NCBI RefSeq assembly: GCF_014851685.1 | Contig: NZ_JACVAC010000001.1 | Location: 930,001 to 994,000 of the forward strand | DNA: 64,000 bases | From: Pseudomonas sp. PDM05 | GTDB lineage: Bacteria; Pseudomonadota; Gammaproteobacteria; Pseudomonadales; Pseudomonadaceae | Direction: 5' to 3' | Part shown: in pieces, positions 40,736 to 48,646 of the stretch | How the letters are laid out: every line of letters begins with the position of its first letter | Numbering within the stretch: position 1 is the stretch's first letter | Program-made: the position numbers and the translations under genes | The notes under the pieces: generated by a model | What the model was told of the DNA's origin: nothing | What the model saw: the letters and a program-made list of their open reading frames with translations, nothing else | Database searches by the model: none

Positions 40736-41962
40736 ATGAACGAACCGGCAGACTACAGCCCGACCCGCAATGCGCTGGCCTGGGTCAATGGCAGTGACGC
40801 CCCGGAAAGAAGCAGCCTGGACCTCGGCTTCATGGCCTTGAGCGATTGCGCCTCGCTGGTCGTCGCCGCCACCCAGGGCTTCGCCCAACCTTATGGCCTG
40901 ACACTCAACCTCAAGCGCCAGGCGTCCTGGGCCAACCTGCGCGACAAACTGGTCAGCGGTGAACTCGACGCCGCCCACAGCCTGTATGGGCTGATCTACG
41001 CGGTGCACCTGGGCATCGGCGGCGTTGCGCCGACCGACATGGCGGTGCTGATGGGCCTGAACCAGAACGGCCAGAGCATCAACCTGTCCCACGGCCTGCA
41101 ACAGCAAGGAGTGGTCACTCCTGAGGCGCTGGATCGCCACGTGCACCAAAGCCGCACAAAACTGACCTTTGCCCAGACGTTTCCCACAGGCACCCACGCC
41201 ATGTGGCTGTATTACTGGCTGGCGAGCCAGGGCATTCATCCGCTACGGGATGTCGATAGCGTTGTAGTCCCTCCGCCGCAAATGGTCGCGCATCTGCAAG
41301 CCGGGCGTATCGACGGTTTCTGTGTCGGCGAACCCTGGTCCGCCAGCGCGGTGAAGCAGAACCAGGGCTTTACGATGGCGACTACCCAGGCGATCTGGCC
41401 GGATCATCCGGAAAAAGTCCTTGGCTGCACCCAGGCGTTCGTCGACCAATACCCCAACACCGCTCGCGTACTGGTGATGGCGATCCTCGAAGCCAGCCGC
41501 TTCATTGAACAAAGCCAGGAAAACCGCCGATCCACCGCGCAATTGCTCAGCGCCCGCGACTACCTTGACGCGCCGCTCGACTGCATCGAACCGCGCCTGC
41601 TCGGCACCTACGACGACGGCCTCGGCAACCACTGGCAAGACCCCCATGCCCTGCGTTTTTTTGCCGAAGGCGCGGTAAACCTGCCGTATCTCTCCGACGG
41701 CATGTGGTTCATGACTCAATTCCGTCGCTGGGGCCTGTTGCGCGACGACCCGGACTATCTGGATGTTGCCCGCCAGGTCCAGCAACTAGCGCTCTATCGC
41801 GACGCCGCCAGCGCCGTTGGCCTCAGCACGACAGCCGCGGACATGCGCAGCAGCCAACTGATCGACGGCAAGATCTGGGACGGCCGTGACCCCGCCGCCT
41901 ACGCGCGCAGTTTCCGCCTGCACGCAATGACCGATCCCACAAGCCGCCAGGCCTTGCGCTGA
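40736..41962 (+). CDS. nasS: Nitrate-sensing regulator NasS (CmpA/NrtA-like)
   Basis: Cytoplasmic nitrate/nitrite sensor of 408 residues, homologous to the periplasmic binding proteins NrtA/CmpA but without a signal peptide. Visible blocks are LGFMALSDCASLVVAATQGF, ASWANLRDKLVSGELDAAH, TFPTGTHAMWLYYWLA, DGFCVGEPWSASAV and YLSDGMWFMTQFRRWG. In characterised systems NasS holds NasT inactive when nitrate is absent. The ATG at 40736 has AGGCAGG upstream. nasT follows by 13 bases. The transcript starts at a sigma-54-type promoter and carries its own ANTAR-type leader. Confidence 0.93.
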   Translation: MNEPADYSPTRNALAWVNGSDAPERSSLDLGFMALSDCASLVVAATQGFAQPYGLTLNLKRQASWANLRDKLVSGELDAAHSLYGLIYAVHLGIGGVAPTDMAVLMGLNQNGQSINLSHGLQQQGVVTPEALDRHVHQSRTKLTFAQTFPTGTHAMWLYYWLASQGIHPLRDVDSVVVPPPQMVAHLQAGRIDGFCVGEPWSASAVKQNQGFTMATTQAIWPDHPEKVLGCTQAFVDQYPNTARVLVMAILEASRFIEQSQENRRSTAQLLSARDYLDAPLDCIEPRLLGTYDDGLGNHWQDPHALRFFAEGAVNLPYLSDGMWFMTQFRRWGLLRDDPDYLDVARQVQQLALYRDAASAVGLSTTAADMRSSQLIDGKIWDGRDPAAYARSFRLHAMTDPTSRQALR

Positions 41963-41975
41963 CAGGAAGAACGAT

Positions 41976-42551
41976 ATGCTGCGAATCCTGTTGATCAACG
42001 ACACCCCGCGTAAGGTCGGCCGACTCAAGGCCGCGCTGATCGAGGCCGGTTTCGAGGTGATCGATGAGTCAGGCCTGACCATCGACCTGCCCGCGCGCGT
42101 CGAAACGGTGCGTCCGGACGTGATCCTGATCGATACCGAGTCACCCGGGCGCGATGTGATGGAACAAGTGGTGCTGGTCAGCCGCGACCAGCCCCGGCCC
42201 ATTGTGATGTTTACCGACGAACATGACCCAGATGTGATGCGCCAGGCGATCAAGTCCGGCGTCAGCGCCTACATCGTCGAAGGCATCCAGGCCCAACGCC
42301 TGCAACCGATCCTCGACGTGGCCATGGCACGCTTCGAGAGTGACCAGGCCCTGCGCGCCCAGCTGCAGGCCCGCGACCAGCAGTTGGCCGAGCGCAAGCG
42401 CATCGAACTGGCCAAGGGCATGCTGATGAAAATGAAGGCCTGCAATGAAGAAGAGGCCTACACCCTGATGCGCCGCCAGGCCATGAGTCGCCAGCAGAAA
42501 CTGATCCAGGTGGCGGAGCAGATTATCGCCATGAGCGAGTTGCTCCGCTGA
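41976..42551 (+). CDS. nasT: ANTAR-domain transcription antiterminator NasT
   Basis: RNA-binding antiterminator of 191 residues. Residues 1-120 form a pseudo-receiver domain (MLRILLINDTPRKVGRLKAA..., VILIDTESPGRD with the acceptor-like Asp), and 130-190 form the three-helix ANTAR domain (ERKRIELAKGMLMKMKACNEE, AYTLMRRQAM). When nitrate binds NasS, NasT is released and binds paired hexaloop hairpins in leader RNAs, blocking the terminator. Three such leaders occur in this window, before nasS, the transporter gene and nirB. Confidence 0.95.
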   Translation: MLRILLINDTPRKVGRLKAALIEAGFEVIDESGLTIDLPARVETVRPDVILIDTESPGRDVMEQVVLVSRDQPRPIVMFTDEHDPDVMRQAIKSGVSAYIVEGIQAQRLQPILDVAMARFESDQALRAQLQARDQQLAERKRIELAKGMLMKMKACNEEEAYTLMRRQAMSRQQKLIQVAEQIIAMSELLR

Positions 42552-42553
42552 TC

Positions 42554-42569
42554 TGGCGCAGCTCTTGCT
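42554..42569 (+). promoter_or_regulatory. Sigma-54 promoter of the nitrate transporter operon
   Basis: TGGCGC-N5-TTGCT starts two bases after the nasT stop codon and fits the RpoN -24/-12 pattern. Confidence 0.72.
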
Positions 42570-42579
42570 AAAGGATCTT

Positions 42580-42670
42580 CACAGGTAGCCAACGGCGGTT
42601 GCCCCTCCACGACAAAGACGTCGCACATCCGGTTTGCCCCTCGCGAACCCGGTGGCGGCGTTTTTGCGTT
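42580..42670 (+). promoter_or_regulatory. ANTAR-type leader RNA with terminator upstream of the nitrate transporter
   Basis: Hairpin GGTAGCC-AACGGC-GGTTGCC (42584-42603) carries a hexaloop with A1 and G4. A terminator stem begins at CAAAGACGTCGC (42613-42624), pairing over 12 positions (two wobbles) with GCGGCGTTTTTG, and extends inward with two bulges. The T-tract is TTTTT plus TTTT. Confidence 0.7.
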
Positions 42671-42762
42671 TTGGCCCCAGTGCATGGGGCCGGTGGGGCG
42701 GCCTTAGCCGGCTGTTCCATCACCAGGCCTTCTTACAAGACTACCAACCGTTGAGGTGCGTG

Positions 42763-43974
42763 ATGAAATCAAGCTTCTGGAAATCCGGGCACACCCCGAC
42801 CCTGTTTGCCGCATTCCTGTATTTCGATTTGAGCTTCATGGTCTGGTATCTGTTGGGCCCGCTGGCGATTCAGATTGCCGCCGACCTGCACCTGACCACT
42901 CAACAGCGTGGCCTGATGGTCGCGACGCCGATCCTCGCCGGCGCGGTGCTGCGCTTTTTGATGGGCATGCTGGCCGACAAGCTGTCACCCAAGACCGCCG
43001 GGCTGATCGGCCAGGTGATCGTGATCGCGGCGTTATTAGGCGCCTGGAAACTCGGTATCCACAGCTACGAACAAGCCCTGTTGCTGGGCGTGTTCCTCGG
43101 CATGGCCGGCGCATCCTTTGCGGTCGCACTGCCATTGGCGTCCCAGTGGTATCCCGCCGAACATCAAGGCAAAGCCATGGGCATTGCGGGCGCAGGCAAC
43201 TCCGGCACCGTGTTTGCGGCGTTGCTGGCGCCAGTGTTGGCAGCCGCGTTTGGCTGGAGCAATGTGTTCGGTTTTGCGCTGATCCCATTGACCCTGACCC
43301 TGATCGTGTTCGCCTGGCTCGCCCGTAATGCTCCCGAACGGCCGAAAGCCAAATCCATGGCCGACTACTTCAAGGCCCTGGGCGACCGTGACAGCTGGTG
43401 GTTCATGTTTTTCTACAGCGTGACCTTCGGCGGCTTTATCGGCCTGGCCAGTGCCCTGCCCGGCTATTTTAACGACCAGTACGGCCTGAGCCCGGTGACC
43501 GCTGGCTACTACACCGCCGCCTGCGTGTTCGGCGGCAGCCTGATGCGCCCGCTGGGCGGCGCCCTGGCCGACCGTTTCGGCGGGATTCGTACCCTGCTCG
43601 GTATGTACGGCGTGGCGGCGGTGTGCATCGCGGCGGTGGGTTTCAACCTGCCGAGTTCCTACGCGGCACTGGCACTTTTCGTCTGCACCATGCTCGGTCT
43701 TGGTGCCGGTAATGGCGCGGTATTCCAGTTGGTGCCGCAACGTTTTCGCCGTGAAATCGGCGTGATGACCGGCCTGATCGGCATGGCCGGCGGTATCGGC
43801 GGCTTTGCCCTGGCGGCAGGAATGGGCGCGATCAAACAGAGCACCGGCAGCTATCAATTGGCCTTGTGGCTGTTCGCTAGCCTGGGCGTGCTGGCCTGGT
43901 TCGGCCTGCACGGCGTGAAGCGTCGCTGGCGCACCACCTGGGGCTCGGCCGCCGTGACGGCCGCGCGCGTCTGA
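42763..43974 (+). CDS. nasA: Nitrate/nitrite transporter, MFS NNP family
   Basis: Inner-membrane nitrate uptake carrier of 403 residues with 12 hydrophobic segments. It carries NNP signatures: FDLSFMVWYLLGPLA, the glycine-rich GIAGAGNSGTVFAALLAP nitrate signature and a second AGMGAIKQSTGSY region. The ATG at 42763 has TTGAGGTG upstream. Its stop overlaps the start of the phosphatase-kinase gene (TGATG). The symbol follows Pseudomonas usage; in enterobacteria nasA denotes the reductase. It lies behind its own sigma-54-type promoter and ANTAR leader. Confidence 0.92.
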   Translation: MKSSFWKSGHTPTLFAAFLYFDLSFMVWYLLGPLAIQIAADLHLTTQQRGLMVATPILAGAVLRFLMGMLADKLSPKTAGLIGQVIVIAALLGAWKLGIHSYEQALLLGVFLGMAGASFAVALPLASQWYPAEHQGKAMGIAGAGNSGTVFAALLAPVLAAAFGWSNVFGFALIPLTLTLIVFAWLARNAPERPKAKSMADYFKALGDRDSWWFMFFYSVTFGGFIGLASALPGYFNDQYGLSPVTAGYYTAACVFGGSLMRPLGGALADRFGGIRTLLGMYGVAAVCIAAVGFNLPSSYAALALFVCTMLGLGAGNGAVFQLVPQRFRREIGVMTGLIGMAGGIGGFALAAGMGAIKQSTGSYQLALWLFASLGVLAWFGLHGVKRRWRTTWGSAAVTAARV

Positions 43975-45644
43975 TGAGCCTGCAACTGAGCATCGCCCAC
44001 GCCAGCGCCATCGGCCCACGCCCGGAAAACCAGGACGCGCTGCGGGTGGTCACGCCCGTGGCCGAACTGGCCGCAAGCAAAGGTTACCTGTGCGCCCTGG
44101 CCGACGGCGTCAGCCAATGCGCCGACGGCGGCCTGGCGGCACGCTCGACCTTGCAGGCACTGGCCCTGGACTACTATGCCACGCCGCAAACCTGGGGCGT
44201 GGCCCAGGCGCTCGAACGCTTGCTGCTCGCGCAGAACCGCTGGCTGCAAGCCAATGGCGGCGGCCAGCCACTGCTGACCACCCTCAGCGCCCTGGTGTTT
44301 CGCGGCCAGCGTTTCACCCTGGCGCATGTCGGCGATTGCCGGGTGTATCGCTGGCTGGATGGCGAGTTGCAACGCATCAGCGACGACCATGTGTGGGAGC
44401 AACCGGGCATGCAGCATGTGCTCAAGCGCGCCCTCGGCCTGGATCAACACCTGGTGCTGGACTTTCTCGACGGCGAATTGCGCCAAGGCGAGTGCTTCCT
44501 GCTGCTCAGCGACGGCGTGTGGGCCACCCTTGCCGAGCACAGCATCAGCGCGATCCTGCGTGAGCAAACCGACCTCGAACTGGCGGTCAACACCCTGGTC
44601 AATGCCGCACACCTGGCCGGCAGCCAGGACAACGCCAGTGCCCTGCTGGTGCGTATCGACACGCTCGGCGCCGCGACCCTCGGCGACGCGCTGGTGCAGT
44701 TACAGCAATGGCCGCTGCCGCCGCCACTGAAAACCGGTCAATCCTTCGAGGGCTGGCAGGTAGAAGGTGTGCTGGCACACAGTCGACAGTCATTGCTGTA
44801 CCGGGTACGCGATGCCCAGCAGCAGCCATGGCTGCTGAAAACCCTGCCCCTCAACCGCGACGACGACAGCGACGCGGGGCAGGCCTTGCTGTCGGAGGAG
44901 TGGTTCCTGCGCCGGGTAGCCGGGCGCGCGTTTCCTGAAGTCCACGCCGCCAGCGCGCGTCAGCATTTGTACTATGTGATGCGCGAATATCCGGGGAGAA
45001 CCCTGGCACAACTGTTCCAGCAACAAGGCCCATTGCCCCTGGCGCAATGGCTGTCCATCGCCGAGCGGTTGGTACGCGCGGTGGGCATGCTGCATCGGCG
45101 GCAGATCCTGCACCGCGACATAAAACCGGAGAACCTGTTGCAGGGGGACGACGGTGAGTTGCGCGTGCTGGATTTCGGCCTGGCCTACTGCCCGGGGCTC
45201 TCCGAAGACCGCGCGCACCTGCTGCCCGGCACCCCGAGTTTTATCGCGCCCGAGGCTTTCAGTGGAGAACGTCCTACGGCCCAACAGGATTTGTACAGTG
45301 TCGGCGTGACGCTGTATTACCTGCTGACCGGGCACTATCCCTACGGAGAAATCGAAGCGTTCCAACGGCCGCGCTTCACCCAACCCGTCAGCGCCAGCCG
45401 GTATCGCCCCGACCTGCCGGAGTGGCTGCCCCTGAGCCTGGGACGGGCGGTGGCCTCGCAACCCACACAACGGTATGAAACCGCTGAAGAGTGGCTGCGC
45501 GACCTGGAACAGGCCGACCGCCGCGAATTGAGCGTGCACCCAAGGCCGCTGCTGGAGCGCGAACCGCTCAAGGTCTGGCAAACCCTGGCCGCCATGTCTT
45601 TGCTGCTCAATCTGGTGCTGCTGTACTGGCTGCTGCACCACTAG
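43974..45644 (+). CDS. Fused PP2C protein phosphatase - Ser/Thr protein kinase, tail-anchored
   Basis: One protein of 556 residues combines opposite activities. Residues 1-235 are a PP2C phosphatase with metal-binding aspartates in ENQDALRVV, ADGVSQCADGG, GDCRVYR, LLSDGVW and SQDNASALLV. Residues 255-520 are a Hanks-type kinase: WLLKTLPL with the ATP lysine, catalytic HRDIKPENLL, DFGLA, APEAF. A C-terminal hydrophobic helix (about 537-554) should anchor it to the inner membrane, leaving the enzyme domains in the cytoplasm. Its start codon overlaps the transporter stop by one base, implying a role in nitrate uptake or assimilation. The target is not known. Confidence 0.93.
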   Translation: MSLQLSIAHASAIGPRPENQDALRVVTPVAELAASKGYLCALADGVSQCADGGLAARSTLQALALDYYATPQTWGVAQALERLLLAQNRWLQANGGGQPLLTTLSALVFRGQRFTLAHVGDCRVYRWLDGELQRISDDHVWEQPGMQHVLKRALGLDQHLVLDFLDGELRQGECFLLLSDGVWATLAEHSISAILREQTDLELAVNTLVNAAHLAGSQDNASALLVRIDTLGAATLGDALVQLQQWPLPPPLKTGQSFEGWQVEGVLAHSRQSLLYRVRDAQQQPWLLKTLPLNRDDDSDAGQALLSEEWFLRRVAGRAFPEVHAASARQHLYYVMREYPGRTLAQLFQQQGPLPLAQWLSIAERLVRAVGMLHRRQILHRDIKPENLLQGDDGELRVLDFGLAYCPGLSEDRAHLLPGTPSFIAPEAFSGERPTAQQDLYSVGVTLYYLLTGHYPYGEIEAFQRPRFTQPVSASRYRPDLPEWLPLSLGRAVASQPTQRYETAEEWLRDLEQADRRELSVHPRPLLEREPLKVWQTLAAMSLLLNLVLLYWLLHH

Positions 45645-45703
45645 AGGGCAAATAGCTCTGCGACATCGGGCCCAAACCCAATAAATCCGGGCATCTGCCA
45701 ACT

Positions 45704-45719
45704 TGGCACAACCGCTGCA
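45704..45719 (+). promoter_or_regulatory. Sigma-54 promoter of the nirB operon
   Basis: TGGCAC-N5-CTGCA, one mismatch from TGGCAC-N5-TTGCA, lies 160 bases before nirB. Confidence 0.7.
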
Positions 45720-45739
45720 TTAGCTCTTTCAACAACAGA

Positions 45740-45841
45740 CATATAGCCGCCCCTTCAACGACGAAGGGTCGCGCTTCCCGAGAGAACGGGACCAGGACAA
45801 AGGCGTCCTCGCTAGGTAACTAGCGGGGACGCCTTTTTTTG
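45740..45841 (+). promoter_or_regulatory. ANTAR-type leader RNA with two hexaloop hairpins and terminator upstream of nirB
   Basis: Both ANTAR hairpins are clear: CCCTTC-AACGAC-GAAGGG (45751-45768) and TCCCG-AGAGAA-CGGGA (45776-45791), each loop with A1 and G4. The terminator is GGCGTCCTCGCTA (45802-45814) pairing with TAGCGGGGACGCC (45821-45833), then seven T. It ends 38 bases before the nirB start. Confidence 0.88.
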
Positions 45842-45878
45842 TTTGCGCGTGATTTGTCGAGCCATTGCGGAGAACGAC

Positions 45879-48332
45879 ATGAAAAAACTCAAATTAGTGA
45901 TGATCGGCAACGGCATGGCCGGGGTTCGCACCCTTGAAGAATTGCTCAAGCTGAGCAGCGACCTGTACGACATCACCGTGTTCGGCGCCGAGCCGCACAC
46001 CAACTACAACCGCATCCTGCTGTCGCCGGTGCTGGCCGGTGAACAGACCTTTGAAGAGATCGTGCTCAACGACCTCAGCTGGTATCTGGACAACAACATC
46101 AAGTTGCTGCTGAACCGTAAAGTGGTGCAGATCGACCGCGTCAAACGCATCGTCATCGCCGAAGACGGCAGCGAAGCCGAATACGATCGCCTGCTGATCG
46201 CCACCGGCTCTACCCCGTTTATCCTGCCGATCCCCGGCAATACCTTGCAGGGCGTGATCGGCTACCGCGACATCGCCGACACCCAGGCCATGATCGACAC
46301 CGCCAAGACTCATAAGCACGCGGTGGTCATCGGCGGCGGCCTGCTCGGCCTGGAAGCCGCCAACGGCCTGATGCTGCGCGGTATGCACGTGACCGTGGTG
46401 CATATCGGCGAATGGCTGCTGGAGCGACAACTGGACAAGACCAGCGGCCAACTGCTGCAAACCGAACTGGAAAGCCGAGGCCTGGTGTTTCGCCTGTGTG
46501 AACAGACCCAGGCGCTGCATGATGCCGGCAATGGTCGCGTCGGCTCGGTGCAGTTCAAGAACGGCGACATAATCCCCGCGGATTTGGTGGTGATGGCCGC
46601 CGGCATTCGCCCCAACACCGAACTCGCGGAAAAATCCGGTATCCCGTGCAACCGTGGGATTCTGGTCAACGACACCCTGCAAACCTACGACCCACGCATC
46701 TACGCGATCGGCGAATGCGCCAGCCATCGCGGGATCGCCTACGGCCTGGTGGCGCCCTTGTTCGAACAGGCCAAAGTCTGCGCCAACCATTTGGCCCAAC
46801 TGGGTTTTGCCACCTACAAAGGCTCGGTGACTTCGACCAAGTTGAAAGTGACCGGTATCGACCTGTTTTCGGCCGGGGACTTCATGGGCGGCGAAGGCAC
46901 CGAGACCATCACCCTCTCCGACCCGATTGGCGGCGTGTACAAGAAGCTGGTGATCAAGGACGACATCCTGGTCGGCGCCTGCCTGTACGGCGACACCGCC
47001 GACGGTGGTTGGTATTTCCGCCAGATCCGTGAGAACCACGCCATCGGCGAGATCCGCGACCACCTGATGTTCGGCGAAAACGCCTTGGGTGACGTAGGCC
47101 ATCAAGGCCAGGACAAGGCCATGAGCATGGCCGACAACGCCGAGGTCTGCGGCTGCAACGGCGTGTGCAAGGGCACCATCGTCAAGGCGATCCAGGAACA
47201 GGGCTTGTTCAGTGTCGATGAGGTGAAAAAACACACCAAGGCCGCCAGTTCTTGCGGTTCCTGCGTCGGCTTGGTCGAGCAGATCCTGATCAACACCGTG
47301 GGCGGTGCGGCCGATGTCAAACCGAAAAGCGAAAAAGCCATCTGCGGTTGCAGCGACCTCAACCACGGGCAAATCCGCCAGGCCATCCGCGACCAGCACT
47401 TGCTGACCATCGCCGGCACCATGAGCTACCTGAACTGGCGCACGCCCAACGGCTGCGCCACCTGCCGCCCGGCGCTGAACTACTACCTGATTTCCACCTG
47501 GCCCGGCGAGGCCAAGGATGATCCGCAATCGCGCCTGATCAACGAACGCGCCCACGCCAACATTCAGAAAGACGGCACCTACTCCGTAGTCCCCCGGATG
47601 TGGGGCGGTGTGACCAATCCTGGGGAACTGCGCCGCATCGCCGATGTGGCCGACAAATACAACGTGCCAATGGTCAAGGTCACCGGCGGTCAGCGCATCG
47701 ACCTGCTCGGTATCAAGAAGCAGGACCTGCCGGGGGTGTGGAAAGACCTCGACATGCCATCCGGCCATGCCTACGGCAAGTCCATCCGCACTGTAAAAAC
47801 CTGCGTGGGCAGCGAGTTCTGCCGCTTCGGCACGCAAAACTCCACGCAACTGGGCATCGAGCTTGAGCACGACCTGTTCAATATGTGGTCGCCGCACAAG
47901 GTCAAGCTGGCGGTGTCCGGCTGCCCACGCAATTGCTCGGAAGCCGGCATCAAGGACGTGGGAATCATCGGCGTCGATTCCGGCTGGGAGATGTACATCG
48001 GCGGCAACGGTGGGATCAAGACCGAGGTGGCGGAGTTCTTCGTCAAGCTGAAAACCGCTGAAGAAGTGCGTGAGTACAACGGCGCCTTCCTACAGCTGTA
48101 CCGCGAAGAAGCCTTCTACCTTGAGCGCACCGTGCACTACCTGCAACGGGTCGGCATGGAGCACATCAAGAAAGCCGTACTCGAAGACCCCGCCCGCCGC
48201 CAAGCCCTCAACGAGCGCCTGCAGTTCTCGCTGTCGTTCGAACAAGATCCGTGGAAAGAGCGCCTGGAACAGCCCCTGCTGAAAAAAGAATTTGATGTGA
48301 TCCCCGTCCAACAACTGGAGGTGCCGGCATGA
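45879..48332 (+). CDS. nirB: Assimilatory nitrite reductase [NAD(P)H], large subunit
   Basis: Reduces nitrite to ammonium with siroheme. The 817-residue product has N-terminal FAD/NAD domains (MIGNGMAGVRTLEEL, VVIGGGLLGLEAANGL, AIGECASHRG), one or two BFD-like [2Fe-2S] segments (CGCNGVCKGTIV, CGCSDLNHGQIRQAI) and the C-terminal siroheme/[4Fe-4S] domains with TCVGSEFCRFG and SGCPRNCSEA. The ATG at 45879 follows GGAGAACGAC. The stop overlaps nirD by four bases. It heads the operon nirB-nirD-nasC-cobA behind an ANTAR leader. Confidence 0.96.
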   Translation: MKKLKLVMIGNGMAGVRTLEELLKLSSDLYDITVFGAEPHTNYNRILLSPVLAGEQTFEEIVLNDLSWYLDNNIKLLLNRKVVQIDRVKRIVIAEDGSEAEYDRLLIATGSTPFILPIPGNTLQGVIGYRDIADTQAMIDTAKTHKHAVVIGGGLLGLEAANGLMLRGMHVTVVHIGEWLLERQLDKTSGQLLQTELESRGLVFRLCEQTQALHDAGNGRVGSVQFKNGDIIPADLVVMAAGIRPNTELAEKSGIPCNRGILVNDTLQTYDPRIYAIGECASHRGIAYGLVAPLFEQAKVCANHLAQLGFATYKGSVTSTKLKVTGIDLFSAGDFMGGEGTETITLSDPIGGVYKKLVIKDDILVGACLYGDTADGGWYFRQIRENHAIGEIRDHLMFGENALGDVGHQGQDKAMSMADNAEVCGCNGVCKGTIVKAIQEQGLFSVDEVKKHTKAASSCGSCVGLVEQILINTVGGAADVKPKSEKAICGCSDLNHGQIRQAIRDQHLLTIAGTMSYLNWRTPNGCATCRPALNYYLISTWPGEAKDDPQSRLINERAHANIQKDGTYSVVPRMWGGVTNPGELRRIADVADKYNVPMVKVTGGQRIDLLGIKKQDLPGVWKDLDMPSGHAYGKSIRTVKTCVGSEFCRFGTQNSTQLGIELEHDLFNMWSPHKVKLAVSGCPRNCSEAGIKDVGIIGVDSGWEMYIGGNGGIKTEVAEFFVKLKTAEEVREYNGAFLQLYREEAFYLERTVHYLQRVGMEHIKKAVLEDPARRQALNERLQFSLSFEQDPWKERLEQPLLKKEFDVIPVQQLEVPA

Positions 48333-48646
48333 ACTGGCTGAATATCTGCGCCCTCGACGAAATCAACGTGCTGGGCTCGCGCATCATCCAAGGCCCCAAG
48401 GGCGACATCGCGATTTTTCGTACCAGTGATGATGAAGTCTTCGCCCTTGACGACCGCTGCCCACACAAGGGCGGCCCGTTGTCCCAAGGCTTGATCTACG
48501 GCAAGCGCGTGGCCTGCCCGCTGCACAACTGGCAGATCGACCTGGCGTCCGGCGAAGCCCAGGCACCAGACGTCGGTTGCGCCCACCATCACCCGGCCCG
48601 TGTGGAAAACGGCCGGGTGCTGCTGGCCCTGCGGGACGCCGTGTGA
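48329..48646 (+). CDS. nirD: Nitrite reductase small subunit (Rieske-type)
   Basis: Small partner of NirB, 105 residues, with a Rieske-like [2Fe-2S] site CPHKGG...CPLHNWQ (about 46-72). The start overlaps the nirB stop (ATGA) and the stop overlaps the next start (TGATG), so the three products are translationally coupled. Some NirD proteins lack the cluster ligands; this one keeps all four (two Cys, two His). Confidence 0.95.
   Translation: MNWLNICALDEINVLGSRIIQGPKGDIAIFRTSDDEVFALDDRCPHKGGPLSQGLIYGKRVACPLHNWQIDLASGEAQAPDVGCAHHHPARVENGRVLLALRDAV

Noticed and set aside
40617..45841. Nitrate operon leaders as molybdenum cofactor or other riboswitches
   Set aside because: Hexaloop hairpins with A1/G4 followed by terminators, plus nasT in the same locus, fit ANTAR control better; no Moco aptamer pattern was seen.
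45894..47897. 667-codon minus-strand frame
   Set aside because: Antisense shadow of nirB.
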